From NCBI GenBank assembly GCA_947493335.1, contig CANLQO010000005.1:1-64000 (forward strand): DNA of 64,000 nucleotides. The letters are read 5' to 3'. Below are positions 45,002 through 54,800 of this stretch, one piece after another (position 1 is the stretch's first letter; each line of letters starts with the position of its first letter). A model generated the notes under the pieces. The model saw nothing but the letters and a program-made list of their open reading frames with translations. It had not been told where the DNA came from and ran no database searches. The position numbers and the translations under genes were made by a program. Origin of the DNA: an uncultured Paracoccaceae bacterium. GTDB lineage: Bacteria; Pseudomonadota; Alphaproteobacteria; Rhodobacterales; Rhodobacteraceae.

Positions 45002-45757
45002 ATGAAACGTCCCGGCCTCCTCATCTATGGCGCAACGGCCTATGTCCTGTTCAACGTCGCCTTCCTCTACATGATCGGCTTCCTGCTCGAATTACCGGTC
45101 CCCAAGACCATCAACGACGGCCCCGATACAGCAGTCGTCACCGCCGTTGCGATCAATGTTGGCCTCATCTTCCTTTTTGGTTTCTTTCACTCCCTGATGG
45201 CGCGCGAAGGTTTCAAACGCTGGTGGACCAGGATTGTCCCCGCTGAAGCCGAACGCAGCACCTATGTCATCCAGTCTGCGGTCTTCCTCAGCCTCGCCAT
45301 GTGGCAATGGCAACCCCTTCCAACCTCGCTTTGGGCGTTTGACGGGGCGCTGGCCTGGGCCATGTACGGCGTCCATGTCCTTGGCGTGGTGCTTGTCCTG
45401 CTCTCGACCTTTCTGATCGACCACTTCGAACTTTTTGGCCTCAGCCAGATCTGGAACGCCAACAAAAAGCGTGCACAGCCGAAACCCGTTTTCAAAGCCC
45501 CGTTTCTCTATCGCTTTGTCAGGCACCCGATGCAGCTCGGTGTGATCCTTGTGTTCTTTGGCACGCCGCACATGACAATTGGTCACGCGCTCTTTGCCGG
45601 TCTGATGACGCTTTACGTGATGATTGGCCTTTGGTTCGAGGAACGCGCGCTGGTGCGCGAATTCGGGGAAACCTACCGCGCCTATCAGCGTCAGGTGCCA
45701 ATGCTCATTCCGCGTTTCAAGCCGATCCAGCCGATGCGCGCAGACAGCCTGAGCTGA
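45002..45757 (+). CDS. Membrane methyltransferase (isoprenylcysteine methyltransferase / MddA-like)
   Basis: A 251-residue membrane protein from the ATG at 45002 (CGGAG upstream). Five or so spans are visible, for example LLIYGATAYVLFNVAFLYMI and VVTAVAINVGLIFLFGFFHS. The C-terminal S-adenosylmethionine region reads YRFVRHPMQLGVILVFFGTP, then MTIGHALFAGLMTLYVMIGL and WFEERALVREFGETYRAYQR, as in ICMT-fold enzymes. Overall length and layout resemble MddA, which methylates methanethiol to dimethyl sulfide, but an NnrU-like or other S/O-methyltransferase is possible. First gene of an operon controlled by the divergent CadC-type regulator (inference). Confidence 0.7.
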   Translation: MKRPGLLIYGATAYVLFNVAFLYMIGFLLELPVPKTINDGPDTAVVTAVAINVGLIFLFGFFHSLMAREGFKRWWTRIVPAEAERSTYVIQSAVFLSLAMWQWQPLPTSLWAFDGALAWAMYGVHVLGVVLVLLSTFLIDHFELFGLSQIWNANKKRAQPKPVFKAPFLYRFVRHPMQLGVILVFFGTPHMTIGHALFAGLMTLYVMIGLWFEERALVREFGETYRAYQRQVPMLIPRFKPIQPMRADSLS

Positions 45758-45790
45758 CCCCCAACACTTTTGATAAAGGACTGATTTAAA

Positions 45791-46576
45791 ATGTTTTTCT
45801 ACCCCGAATTCAAACCCGTCGTGCTGGCCATTCACGGCTCCGCCAGCACCGCCAAGCAATGGCGCAGCCTCTCTGCGAAACTGGACCCGTCCGTGACTTT
45901 CATCGCCCCCGACCTTCCGGGCTACGGGCAGGCTGCCGCTGACAGCGGCACGCGCCTTGCGGCCCTAAGCCACGCCACCGCAGGGCGAACCGCGCGCATC
46001 CACCTGATCGCGCACAGCTTTGGCGGGGCCGTCGCGCTGAAGTTTGCAAACTCCTTTCCCATGCGCGTGGCCTCTGTCACCCTCTATGACCCGATCGCCG
46101 CGACCGAGGACGCAACCGGACACACCGGGCTTCCCCCGGCATTGGCGGCGATCTGGGACGGGTTTCGGAACGACACGGATTCCGCCCTGATGCAGGCATT
46201 TCTGACCTTCTGGGGCGACAAGGGGGCATGGTCTGCCCTCACCGGCGCGCAACGCGCCCGTCTTGTGGCGCATGCAAGCGGCCTGCGCCGCGACATGTCC
46301 GAGGTTGCCACGGGGCAATGGTCGCTTGACGAAATCAGGTATCACGGTCCGCTCGCGATTTTGCGGGGCGGACGCTCTCCAGCGGTCACCCGGCATATGG
46401 CGCGCGCAATCGCATCCCGACACCCTCAGACGATCCTGAAAGACATCGACGGCCTCGGCCATCTGGCCCCACTGACACATCCCGATGTGGTCAACCAATG
46501 GCTTTGCCAAATGCTCACCGCGCAGGGTGTCGACCTGGATCAACCGTCACATCAGCAAGCCCCGCTTGCCGCCTGA
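45791..46576 (+). CDS. Alpha/beta hydrolase
   Basis: A 261-residue hydrolase. Oxyanion region VLAIHGSASTAKQW, nucleophile elbow HLIAHSFGGAVAL (Ser in AHSFGG, where Gly is more usual before His-Ser), and the catalytic His in GLGHLAPLTHPD. The acid residue may be the Asp in VASVTLYDPIA or a later one. No signal peptide. It lies 33 bases after the methyltransferase and 20 before an ABM gene. Substrate unknown: ester, thioester or haloalkane type cannot be separated by sequence. Confidence 0.85.
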   Translation: MFFYPEFKPVVLAIHGSASTAKQWRSLSAKLDPSVTFIAPDLPGYGQAAADSGTRLAALSHATAGRTARIHLIAHSFGGAVALKFANSFPMRVASVTLYDPIAATEDATGHTGLPPALAAIWDGFRNDTDSALMQAFLTFWGDKGAWSALTGAQRARLVAHASGLRRDMSEVATGQWSLDEIRYHGPLAILRGGRSPAVTRHMARAIASRHPQTILKDIDGLGHLAPLTHPDVVNQWLCQMLTAQGVDLDQPSHQQAPLAA

Positions 46577-46596
46577 AACAAAGAAAGGAGACCGCC

Positions 46597-46938
46597 ATGA
46601 TTACCAGAATTTGGCAGGCCTGGACGACGCCAGAACAGGCCGACACTTACGATAATCTGCTGACCGCAACCATCTTCCCCGCAATCCGGGCCAAGAAGAT
46701 CAGCGGTCTGAAAACCATGGAACTCTTGCGCCGCAGCACCGATCAAGAGGACGAATTCGTCGTGATCTTCCGCTTCACCGATCTGGCAAGCATCCACCAG
46801 ATGGCCGGACCTGACGCCGAACGCGCCTTTGTCCCGGACATGGCCCGCAAAGTGCTGATGCGGTTTGAGGATCGCGCGCGGCACTTTGATCTCCGGTTTG
46901 TCTCATCCCCAACAACGGAGATGGCCGATGCCCGATAA
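46597..46938 (+). CDS. Antibiotic-biosynthesis-monooxygenase-like small protein
   Basis: A 113-residue protein from the ATG at 46597 (AAAGGAG upstream). The sequence ITRIWQAWTTPEQADTYDNL, then FPAIRAKKISGLKTMELLRR and DEFVVIFRFTDLASIHQMAG, fits the ABM dimeric barrel. Such proteins can be cofactor-free oxygenases, haem-degrading enzymes or binding proteins. Its 3' end overlaps the GFA gene by 11 bases, so the two are translationally linked. Confidence 0.7.
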   Translation: MITRIWQAWTTPEQADTYDNLLTATIFPAIRAKKISGLKTMELLRRSTDQEDEFVVIFRFTDLASIHQMAGPDAERAFVPDMARKVLMRFEDRARHFDLRFVSSPTTEMADAR

Positions 46939-47458
46939 TCTGCACATGGGGGGATGTTCCTGCGGCCGGGTCAGATACCGGCTCTGCGACACACCTTTGA
47001 TCGTTCACGCCTGTCACTGCCGCATGTGCCAGCGCCTCACCGGATCAACAAATGTGATCAACGTGCTGCTCGAAGCCGAAAAGGTTGTGCTTGAACAGGG
47101 TGAGGTTGCCAGTCAGCTGGCCCTGACACCATCCGGCGAGGGTCAGTCGATCACACGCTGCACCACCTGCCAGGTCGCAATCTGGAGCGAATATCACGTC
47201 TTCTCAAAAATGAGCGGTGTTGCCACTCGTTTTGTCAGGGCCGGAACGCTGGACAGGCCCGACCACTTCCCGCCGGATGTTCATATCTTCACCGACACCA
47301 TGCAACCGCACTTCTTGGCCAGGCCAGACGTGCCGCAGTTCCCAAGATTCTACGATCTGGCACGGGTCTGGTCCCAATCCAGTCTGAAGCGGTTGTCGCA
47401 AACAAAGCGCAGCACGCAACAGCGCGACCGGCAAGGAGCAGCAACATGCGTCACCTAG
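46928..47458 (+). CDS. GFA-family (glutathione-dependent formaldehyde-activating type) zinc protein
   Basis: A 176-residue protein from the ATG at 46928. It has the CENP-V/GFA zinc pattern: GGCSCGRVRY near the N-terminus, then ACHCRMCQRLTGS, and CTTCQVAIWSE. These Cys residues bind structural and active-site zinc. Family members include formaldehyde-glutathione synthases and proteins of unknown role. The C-terminal ~40 residues are basic and variable. Overlaps both neighbours. Confidence 0.85.
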   Translation: MPDNLHMGGCSCGRVRYRLCDTPLIVHACHCRMCQRLTGSTNVINVLLEAEKVVLEQGEVASQLALTPSGEGQSITRCTTCQVAIWSEYHVFSKMSGVATRFVRAGTLDRPDHFPPDVHIFTDTMQPHFLARPDVPQFPRFYDLARVWSQSSLKRLSQTKRSTQQRDRQGAATCVT

Positions 47459-48396
47459 ACTGGATCATCATTTTCGCGGCCGGAACCGCCTTTGGCGCGT
47501 CCTTCGGCCTGAACGAAGTTCTGTTGCGTGAGCTTGGGCCGCTCACGATCTCGGCCCTAAGGATCGGGATCGCCGCGCTTGGCTGCTGGGCCTGGATGCT
47601 TGCCCGCGAAAGATCCGCAATGGTTCTCGACCTCACAGGTACGCGTCTTGTTGCCCTCGGCCTCTTCCAATTCGCCCTGCCCTTTGCACTTTTGCCCTAT
47701 GCGCAGATGCATATCACCTCTTCTGTTGCGGGCATCGCCAATGCACTGACCCCCGTTGCCACGACCTTGCTGTCACTCCTCTGGTTCACGAGTGACCGCA
47801 TAAGCCCTGCAAAGGCTTTGGGTCTGGGTTTCGGCGCCATGGGCACAATTGTCCTGCTGTCGGGAAGTGGCGCGGAGACAGAATCAAACCCGATCTTTGT
47901 GATCTTGGCCATTGTGGCGACCTTCAGTTATGCCCTTGCCCTCAACATCGCCAAAAATTTGGGGGCAGTACCCGCCACCGCGGCCATCACGTGGGCGCTC
48001 ACTTTCGGTTTTGCCCTGATCGCCCCGACCGCAGTGTATTTTGAAGGCATGCCGCACGCGTTGAGCTTTTCAACCATCACATCCATCACTGTTTTGGGCC
48101 TTGGTCTGACGGCACTCCCCTTCATGGTCCTGTACACCCTGATGAAAAGAATCGGTGCCATGAATGTGTCGCTCGTCACCTTTGTTGCGCCCGTCTCCGC
48201 ACTATTGATCGGGGTTTTGTTCTTGGGCGAAGCCGTCACGACAGCAAATCTTGTCGGCGTGGTCTTGATCATGTTCGGTCTCGCCAGCATTGACGGCCGA
48301 TTGGTGAACAGATTGCGCTTGGCAGGCGCGAGGACCGACCGGACAAGGGCGCGTCTGGCGTGGGGTGCATACCCGCAAAACAGCAACCACCCGTGA
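47446..48396 (+). CDS. DMT-superfamily (EamA) transporter
   Basis: A 316-residue protein with about ten membrane spans in two EamA repeats: IIIFAAGTAFGASFGLNEVL, then LRIGIAALGCWAWMLARERS and AGIANALTPVATTLLSLLWF in the first, AAITWALTFGFALIAPTAVY and VSLVTFVAPVSALLIGVLFL in the second. Likely an exporter of a small metabolite. GGAG precedes its ATG, which overlaps the GFA stop region. It is last in the operon. The 169 bases to the second transporter operon hold only the promoter and operator described next. Confidence 0.88.
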   Translation: MRHLDWIIIFAAGTAFGASFGLNEVLLRELGPLTISALRIGIAALGCWAWMLARERSAMVLDLTGTRLVALGLFQFALPFALLPYAQMHITSSVAGIANALTPVATTLLSLLWFTSDRISPAKALGLGFGAMGTIVLLSGSGAETESNPIFVILAIVATFSYALALNIAKNLGAVPATAAITWALTFGFALIAPTAVYFEGMPHALSFSTITSITVLGLGLTALPFMVLYTLMKRIGAMNVSLVTFVAPVSALLIGVLFLGEAVTTANLVGVVLIMFGLASIDGRLVNRLRLAGARTDRTRARLAWGAYPQNSNHP

Positions 48397-48537
48397 ACTT
48401 TCCTCGGCCTCTCGGGCTTCAGCATGACGCGGGGGCCTAGTATCTCCGACCCTCTCCATCCGCCTGGGAACAAGCCGTCAACAAAGCCATTGACCTCACA
48501 TCAGTTGTGCCATTAGGTTCAATTTGTAAAACTTAAG

Positions 48538-48560
48538 TCCTGTATAATGACACTACAGGA
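48538..48560. promoter_or_regulatory. Inverted-repeat operator over the -10 box of transporter operon 2
   Basis: TCCTGTA (48538-48544) and TACAGGA (48554-48560), perfect 7-bp arms with a 9-bp spacer. A TATAAT hexamer at 48543-48548 lies inside, so binding would block transcription. No comparable element precedes operon 1. Confidence 0.6.
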
Positions 48561-48579
48561 GCAGCTGGGAGATTAATCA

Positions 48580-49578
48580 ATGAAGAGAACTGCACTGGGG
48601 ATTGTTGCCGGTTTGGCGACTGCATTATCCACAACTGTTGCCACGGCGGATGGTCATGGCGAGATCACGGTGGCTTATTTTCTGGAGTGGCCGATGCCGA
48701 TGATGGCGGCCAAGGCGTCTGGGGCCTATGACGAGGCGCTTGGCATGAAGGTCAACTGGGTGTCCTTTGAGACCGGGACGGCGATGTCGGCGGCGATGGC
48801 GTCGGGCGATGTTCAGATCGCGCTGTCGCAGGGTGTGCCGCCCTTCGTTGTGGCCGCATCGGGTGGTCAGGACATTCAGATCGTTGACGTGGCCGTCAGC
48901 TATTCTGACAACGACAACTGCGTCGTGCACGCCGATCTGGAGATCGACAAGATGTCCGCAGGCGAACTGGCCGGCAAGAAGGTCGCCGTGCCGCTGGGAA
49001 CAGCTGCGCATTATGGCTTCCTGCGCCAGATGGATCACTTTGGCGTCGACCTGGCCAGCCTGTCCATCGTTGACATGCCTCCGCCCGAAGGTGCCAACGC
49101 ACTGGGCCAGAAGGCCGTTGACTTTGCCTGTGGCTACGGCGGTGGTCTGACAAGCATGAAAGAGCACGGCAACGTCCTGCTGACCGGTTCTGAAAAAGAA
49201 GCGCTCGGCATCCTGGTGTTCGACGTGACCTCGGCGCCGGCAGAGTTCATCGCCGAGAACGGTGACGTTGTTGCCAAGTTCCTGAAGGTGACGGCTGACG
49301 CCAACGCCGAATGGGCCGCAAACCCGTCCGACGAGATGCTGGCGGTGATCGCCGAGCAGGCCGGGATGGATCTGGACGCCGCCAAAGGCGCGATTGCGAC
49401 CATGGCGTTCCCATCGATCGAAGAGCAGCTGTCGAGCGCCTGGTTTGGCGGTAACGCAGCCCCCTTCCTGAAAGGTGTCGCTGACGTCTTCGTCGAAGCC
49501 GGTTCCATCGACAGCGCGCTGGACAGCTATGAGGACGCGATCAACACCGGGCCGCTGGAAGCCGCAGGCGCGATGTAA
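48580..49578 (+). CDS. tauA: Taurine-type ABC substrate-binding protein, copy 2
   Basis: A 332-residue protein identical to the product at 31403, including signal peptide and ribosome site. The gene is driven by a different promoter, with a TATAAT -10 box inside an inverted repeat. Because proteins are identical, the second copy adds dosage or a different induction signal, not a new specificity. It follows a DMT exporter gene on the same strand but probably has its own promoter. Confidence 0.85.
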   Translation: MKRTALGIVAGLATALSTTVATADGHGEITVAYFLEWPMPMMAAKASGAYDEALGMKVNWVSFETGTAMSAAMASGDVQIALSQGVPPFVVAASGGQDIQIVDVAVSYSDNDNCVVHADLEIDKMSAGELAGKKVAVPLGTAAHYGFLRQMDHFGVDLASLSIVDMPPPEGANALGQKAVDFACGYGGGLTSMKEHGNVLLTGSEKEALGILVFDVTSAPAEFIAENGDVVAKFLKVTADANAEWAANPSDEMLAVIAEQAGMDLDAAKGAIATMAFPSIEEQLSSAWFGGNAAPFLKGVADVFVEAGSIDSALDSYEDAINTGPLEAAGAM

Positions 49579-49585
49579 GCCCATC

Positions 49586-49613
49586 AAAGGCGCAGCCCAC
49601 GGGTTGCGCCTTT
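49586..49613 (+). terminator. Intercistronic hairpin between binding protein and ATPase, copy 2
   Basis: Same AAAGGCGCA/TGCGCCTTT hairpin as in copy 1, at the constant offset. Confidence 0.6.
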
Positions 49614-49678
49614 TCCTTTCAGACAGCACAGACCTGACGATCAGGCTTTGCGCAAACATTCGATCATGAGGGGTAGCC

Positions 49679-50485
49679 ATGACTGGTCTTGTACTGACGG
49701 ACGTGTCCATGCGGTTCGACCTGCCCAATGGAACATTTGTTCAGGCGCTCGAAAACGTCTCCCTGGACATGAAGGCCGGCGAATTGCTGAGCGTGCTGGG
49801 GCCATCGGGATGCGGGAAAACCACCCTTCTCAATATTGTTGCGGGCTTTCTGGCGCAGACCAGCGGCAAGATTGAACTGAACGGCCACGAAATCCACGGC
49901 CCCGACGCCGAGCGCGGCATGGTGTTCCAGAAGGGCGCCCTGTTCGAGTGGATGTCGGTGCGCGAGAACGTCGGCTTTGGCCCTTCGATGAAGGGCATGC
50001 CGCGGGGCGAAAAGACCGAAAAGGTCGACCATCTTCTCGATATTGTCGGCCTGCAGGACTTCAAGGAAAAGGCCGTCTACGAATTGTCGGGCGGGATGCA
50101 GCAGCGCGTGGCCCTGGCCCGCTGTCTTGCGAATGAACCGGACGTGATCCTGATGGATGAACCGCTGGGCGCGCTGGATGCGCTGACCCGCGAAAAGATG
50201 CAAAGCCTGGTGCTGAAGCTCTGGAAAGAGACCGGCAAGACGATCATCCTGATCACCCACTCGGTTGAAGAGGCGCTGTTGCTGGGCGAACGCCTGATCG
50301 TGATGGCCCCGCGTCCGGGCCGCATTCACAAGGAATACCGGCTGCCCTTTGCCGAACTTGGCGTGGGCGCGGATTTGCGCGAGGTCAAGAAACACGCAGA
50401 GTTCGGCCCGCGCCGCGAAGAGATCCTGGCGATGATCTGGGATATGGAAGAAGAAATCATGGGACGTACGGAGAACGCATCATGA
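49679..50485 (+). CDS. tauB: Taurine-type ABC ATP-binding protein, copy 2
   Basis: A 268-residue ATPase identical to that at 32502, with Walker A, signature and Walker B intact, so the copy is not decaying. Four-base overlap with the permease gene. ATPases of the two operons are interchangeable by sequence. Confidence 0.92.
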   Translation: MTGLVLTDVSMRFDLPNGTFVQALENVSLDMKAGELLSVLGPSGCGKTTLLNIVAGFLAQTSGKIELNGHEIHGPDAERGMVFQKGALFEWMSVRENVGFGPSMKGMPRGEKTEKVDHLLDIVGLQDFKEKAVYELSGGMQQRVALARCLANEPDVILMDEPLGALDALTREKMQSLVLKLWKETGKTIILITHSVEEALLLGERLIVMAPRPGRIHKEYRLPFAELGVGADLREVKKHAEFGPRREEILAMIWDMEEEIMGRTENAS

Positions 50486-51756
50486 CCGGCCTATTCGTAC
50501 TGTTTATCTATGTCGGCATCTTTGTCGGCTCGTTCTTTGTGGTCACAAAGGTGGTCCAGAAGGCCACGCCGCAGGATTACACCTCGCTCAAGACCGTCAC
50601 CTTTGGGGATGAAAGCGCGGTGCGGCCCAACCGGTTCGCCGGGGTGCTCTCGATCCTGACGCTGTTTGTCATCTGGGGGATGTTCACCGGCTCGTCGCTG
50701 CTGCCAAGGTTCCTGCATGCGCCCGCGCCTTTTGTCGGCACCACCGAATTTACCTATACCGCCGAAGCAGATGGCAGTCAGGATGACGGCACCGTCACCG
50801 TGGTGGTCTACCCGCGCGAGGTCGAAACCGACGCGCCAGAGGTCGACCCCGGCGACGGCTTTGCCAAGAACGACAGCGCCGCGATCGCGCAGTGGCGGAC
50901 CGGCCTGATCCGCGTCGACAGCAATGACGAGATCGGCCGCGGCGACGGCGCGACAGTGGTCGCCATCAACGGCACGCCGATTGCGCCGGGGGAAACCGTG
51001 CAGGTCGACAACGGCGCCGTGACCCTGTCGGACAAGGGCACGCCCAACTTTGCGCCCTACCGCGGATGGCAGATGGAACCGCTGTATCTGCCGCCCCCCG
51101 AAGAGGTCTGGAAGCGGACGATGAACGTGATCAGTGACGGCTTCCGGAACTTCACGCTCTGGCAGCACCTGGGCTACTCGCTGTTCCGCGTGATCGCAGG
51201 CTTCCTGCTGGGCGCGCTTGTGGGGATCCCGCTTGGCTATGCCATGGGCCTGAGCAACTGGTTCCGCGGCTGGTTCGACCCGATCGTCGAATTTATGCGC
51301 CCGGTGCCGCCGCTGGCCCTGATCCCGCTGGTCATCATCTGGTTCGGCATTGGTGAGGTCGGCAAGATCATCCTGCTCTTTCTGGCCGCGCTCTGGATCA
51401 TGGCCATCGCGGCCCGCTCGGGGGTCTCGGGGGTCAATATTTCCAAGGTGCACGCGGCCTACTCGCTGGGCGCCAGCAAGTGGCAGATCATGCGCCATGT
51501 GATCGTGCCCAACTCCCTGCCCGAGATCTTCACCGGTGCGCGGGTGGCCATGGGCGTGTGCTGGGGCACCGTTGTCGCCGCAGAGCTCGTCGCCGCCGAA
51601 CAGGGCGCCGGAATGATGATCATGGTCGCCTCGCGCTTCCAGAACACCGACATCGTCATCCTCGGCATCATCCTCATCGGCATCATCGGCTTCGGCATCG
51701 ACATGCTCATGCGACAAGCCGAAAAATGGCTCGTACCATGGAAAGGTAAAGCGTGA
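50482..51756 (+). CDS. tauC: Taurine-type ABC permease with large periplasmic insert, copy 2
   Basis: A 424-residue permease with the same protein sequence as the one at 33305, but silent differences in the last codons (CCA for CCT, AAA for AAG) and a TGA instead of TAG stop. These changes mark the end of the identical tract and suggest that the two operons were once more different. A terminator follows 25 bases later. Confidence 0.88.
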   Translation: MTGLFVLFIYVGIFVGSFFVVTKVVQKATPQDYTSLKTVTFGDESAVRPNRFAGVLSILTLFVIWGMFTGSSLLPRFLHAPAPFVGTTEFTYTAEADGSQDDGTVTVVVYPREVETDAPEVDPGDGFAKNDSAAIAQWRTGLIRVDSNDEIGRGDGATVVAINGTPIAPGETVQVDNGAVTLSDKGTPNFAPYRGWQMEPLYLPPPEEVWKRTMNVISDGFRNFTLWQHLGYSLFRVIAGFLLGALVGIPLGYAMGLSNWFRGWFDPIVEFMRPVPPLALIPLVIIWFGIGEVGKIILLFLAALWIMAIAARSGVSGVNISKVHAAYSLGASKWQIMRHVIVPNSLPEIFTGARVAMGVCWGTVVAAELVAAEQGAGMMIMVASRFQNTDIVILGIILIGIIGFGIDMLMRQAEKWLVPWKGKA

Positions 51757-51781
51757 AGCTGACCGTGATGGAGCATCAAAC

Positions 51782-51814
51782 AAACCCCCGCCGCAGATCG
51801 TCGGCGGGGTTTTT
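51782..51814. terminator. Rho-independent terminator after transporter operon 2
   Basis: AAACCCCCGCCG-N8-CGGCGGGGTTTTT, a GC-rich stem with T-run, unrelated to the terminator after copy 1. Confidence 0.85.
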
Positions 51815-51871
51815 GTTGGGCCCGATGAGGCCCACGGCCGCAATGTCATCGACCCCATGCGGCCCAGCCGC

Positions 51872-54800
51872 CTAGAATTCCAGCGCGTATTCGGCGGTCG
51901 CGTTCATGCGGACCTGATCGCCGCCGCTGTCACTGGCCGTCGCCCCCATGCTTAGCATGCCCGGCCCACCCAGCGAGGTGCGATACCCCAGCCGCAGCGT
52001 TGTCGTCCGCGCGTCATCGGCGTCAATCTCATAAGACAGGGCAACATCAAACGTGCCGCCATTGGCAAACGCCATTTCTGTTCCAAATTCGACGGCACCG
52101 CCAAGCCCGCCAAGCCCGTCTTCTGTCACCACAAAGGTGGGCGCCAAGGGGCCAGCAGCCGCGAACGACGATGTCACGGATCGCACCCGATCCAAAAGCT
52201 CTCCGTTGACGGAGAGGCTGCCGTAGGCCGTCGACCGGACATTGTCCATCAGGTGAATAGGTCGCGAAGCCTTGACCCCCAGCACCAAAAGCAGACTGTC
52301 GTATTCTGAGGCATCAGTCGTCAGCGCCAGCCCATCACCGCCTGTTTCGGTGTAGCCATCAATCTTCATGTGCAGATAGTCCAGCCGTGTGAACCACGTC
52401 AGCAGCAGATCGTGGCGAATGTCCGCACGGCTCAGGCCGGTTTGATCGACCAGACTGCTGTAAGACAGCTGGGGCGCAATATTGATAAAGCGGGCATCAA
52501 AATCGGCAAAGGCCACCGTATCGACCGAGGTCGTGCTTAGATCGAACCGGATCACACGCTCTGAGGATAACTGCACTTTCCCGAACGCGGCAAAACCATC
52601 CAGGGTCAGGCCGGGGCGCAGGAAATCCTGCTGGCTGCCGTAAAGGATGTATTGCAGGCCAGACCCGGAAAGCGACCCCCCGTCAGAAAATGCGGTTTCG
52701 GTCTGGGAATATCCGATCGCACCGCCGATCACGCGGCCCCCTCCTGCGTCATAATCGGCCCCGGCCACCACATTGGTCGCCGTGATATCATAGCCCGATC
52801 GCGTCGCACTTTGCCCGCGTGTGGTCAGCGCAATCTGCCCCGAGACGAAGCCGCCCCAGACAGGATCAAACTGCGCCGTGCTGCCGATGCCATTTTCATC
52901 CAGCGACATGCCTATGGCGGCGCGCGCCACACGTGACAGGACATCAAGCGGCAGCGCTTCGCCATCAGCGATGATGCTCAACCCGCGGCCGTCAAACCCG
53001 CGCCCCGCGCCGCCACGCACTTGCGTCAGACGTTGATGCACCGCGCGCCCGATCCCGCGCGAAATGCGTTTGACCGCATCAACAGCGGCAAAGTGTTCCT
53101 CGTTCTGCAGGGCGCGGATGGTCTGTGTCAGATCCTCGCCCGCCTCGGCTGCAGCGATGATATTGCCGCAATGGGCCAGAAAGGCCTGACGGTCCGCCGT
53201 CTGCGCAAGGCCAGAGACGATAAGACAGCTTTCATCAAGAACCCCGGCAACCGCCTTCAACTCTGGCGCAGCGACAGCGTCGGACAGCACACCGCTGCCG
53301 AATTTGGTCAGTTGCAACCGGACCACCGCCGACGACCCGTTCACGCCATCAATGTCGGGGTTGCGGGCGGTGTATCCGATGAACACGTCGGAATTCAGCG
53401 CCTCGCTCGCTGTGAACTGGATGGTTTGGCCGACCACTCGTGTGGCCCCCTGCCCTTCACCCGGAGGCGCAGAGACCGTGACGGTTGTGCCATCGCCTGC
53501 GTTTGCGTCGTTCTCCAGCACCCGGATCGTGACCGTCTGCCCCGGTGCCACCGTGCCAAAGTCATCTGCCGCCAAAAGCCCCCCGGGCTTGACGACAGTC
53601 ACCGTCACCGTCGCCGTGGCACTGCCCACCGGATTGCGCGAGGTCGAGGTGTATTGAAAGCTGTCGGACCCGGTGAAACCTGCGTTCGGCGTATAAAGGA
53701 TTTGTTGGCCCTGTACCTTTGCTGTGCCATTGGCGGGCGCGGTTGTGGTCAGATCAACCTCCAGATTGCCGCGATCATTCTCAAGCACCGGCAAAAGCGT
53801 CGCCTTGCCGCCCTCGACATTGAACGTATCCGCCACCGCAATCGGCCGATCCTTTGACACCTCAACCACGATGCGGGTCGGCCCACTGGCCTGCGGGTAG
53901 AAACCCGGTACCTTTCGGATCTCACCACTCGCCGTTTTCGCACCCGAAATGTTCATCGGATAGGCCTCCAGCACGTAGCGGCCCGCTGGCACGGATTTGA
54001 CCAGACGCACCTGCCCGGCGGCGGTCACTTCAAAAGATCCGCCAAAATCATCGCGCAAATAGACGCTGTGCAGGGTTGAGACGTCACCATCCACGGTCAG
54101 GCCCGGCGAGTGCCGGATGGGCGTTTCATCGACAAAGCCGGGTTCATCGCTGGTCGACAGATACCGGACGATATCGCGTTCCAGAAACCGGGGCGCATAC
54201 TTCGGCTCGATCCGCTCAAGCCGCGCGCCGATATTGCCGCCCCGATCATCATTGCACAGGTCGCTACCAAACGGCGAAAAGTCCTTGGCAGCGTCGCAAT
54301 TCGGTTTGGCCGACAATAGGACGGTGGTGATGTTGTGGCAGGTAAAGCAGGCCGCCGGTTGAGAAGAGGCCATCTGGAAATCCGCAAGCGGATAAAGCTC
54401 TGCCAGACTATTGGCATAAAGCCCTGCAAGCGTGGTATGACTGACCGCTTGGCCAACAATTGTCAGCGTGCCCCTGACCGTCTTTGTCGACCCATTTCCG
54501 TCCGTGACGTCAAAGGCCACGACCACCGTCGCCACATCGCCCTCGGACAGGTCGCTTTCAAACTCCGGCGTCAGTTTCAGCGTCGTTCCGGCATTGATGA
54601 TCGACATTGTGCCATTGTCAAAAAGCGGCGCGCTTTGGCTTACAATGCTCAGGTTCGTGGCGGACAGCACATCGCTTGTGTCCGGATCGCTCCACATGGT
54701 TTTGGCCGCCAGATCAATCAGGACGGCACCATTGCCTTCATCCAGCGTGGCGGTGAAATCCTGCGCCGTCAGCGGGTCGTTCACGCCGGTGACCGTCACC

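Larger units (their letters stand above)
48565..51737 (+). repeat. 3173-bp direct repeat, copy 2 (whole transporter operon)
   Basis: Second member of the pair described at 31388-34560, same orientation. Flanks on both sides differ completely upstream, and differ after the stop downstream. No terminal inverted repeats, target duplication or transposase were seen. Confidence 0.95.

Noticed and set aside
48518-48529. A -35 element for the TATAAT before operon 2
   Set aside because: TTGTAA at 48524 is only 13 bases from the -10 box, and TTCAAT at 48518 is 19 away and a poor match; no confident -35 can be named.
31388-51737. Composite transposon explanation for the twin operons
   Set aside because: No transposase, no terminal inverted repeats and no target-site duplication at either edge. 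The identical tract ends inside a coding sequence that stays homologous.
50491-51858. 455-codon minus-strand frame opposite tauC copy 2
   Set aside because: Shadow of the permease. It is longer than the copy-1 version (408 codons) only because the downstream sequence differs after the repeat.
53021-53857. Plus-strand frame opposite the large autotransporter-like gene
   Set aside because: Coding signal (signal peptide, repeats, barrel) is on the minus strand; the plus frame shows no domain.
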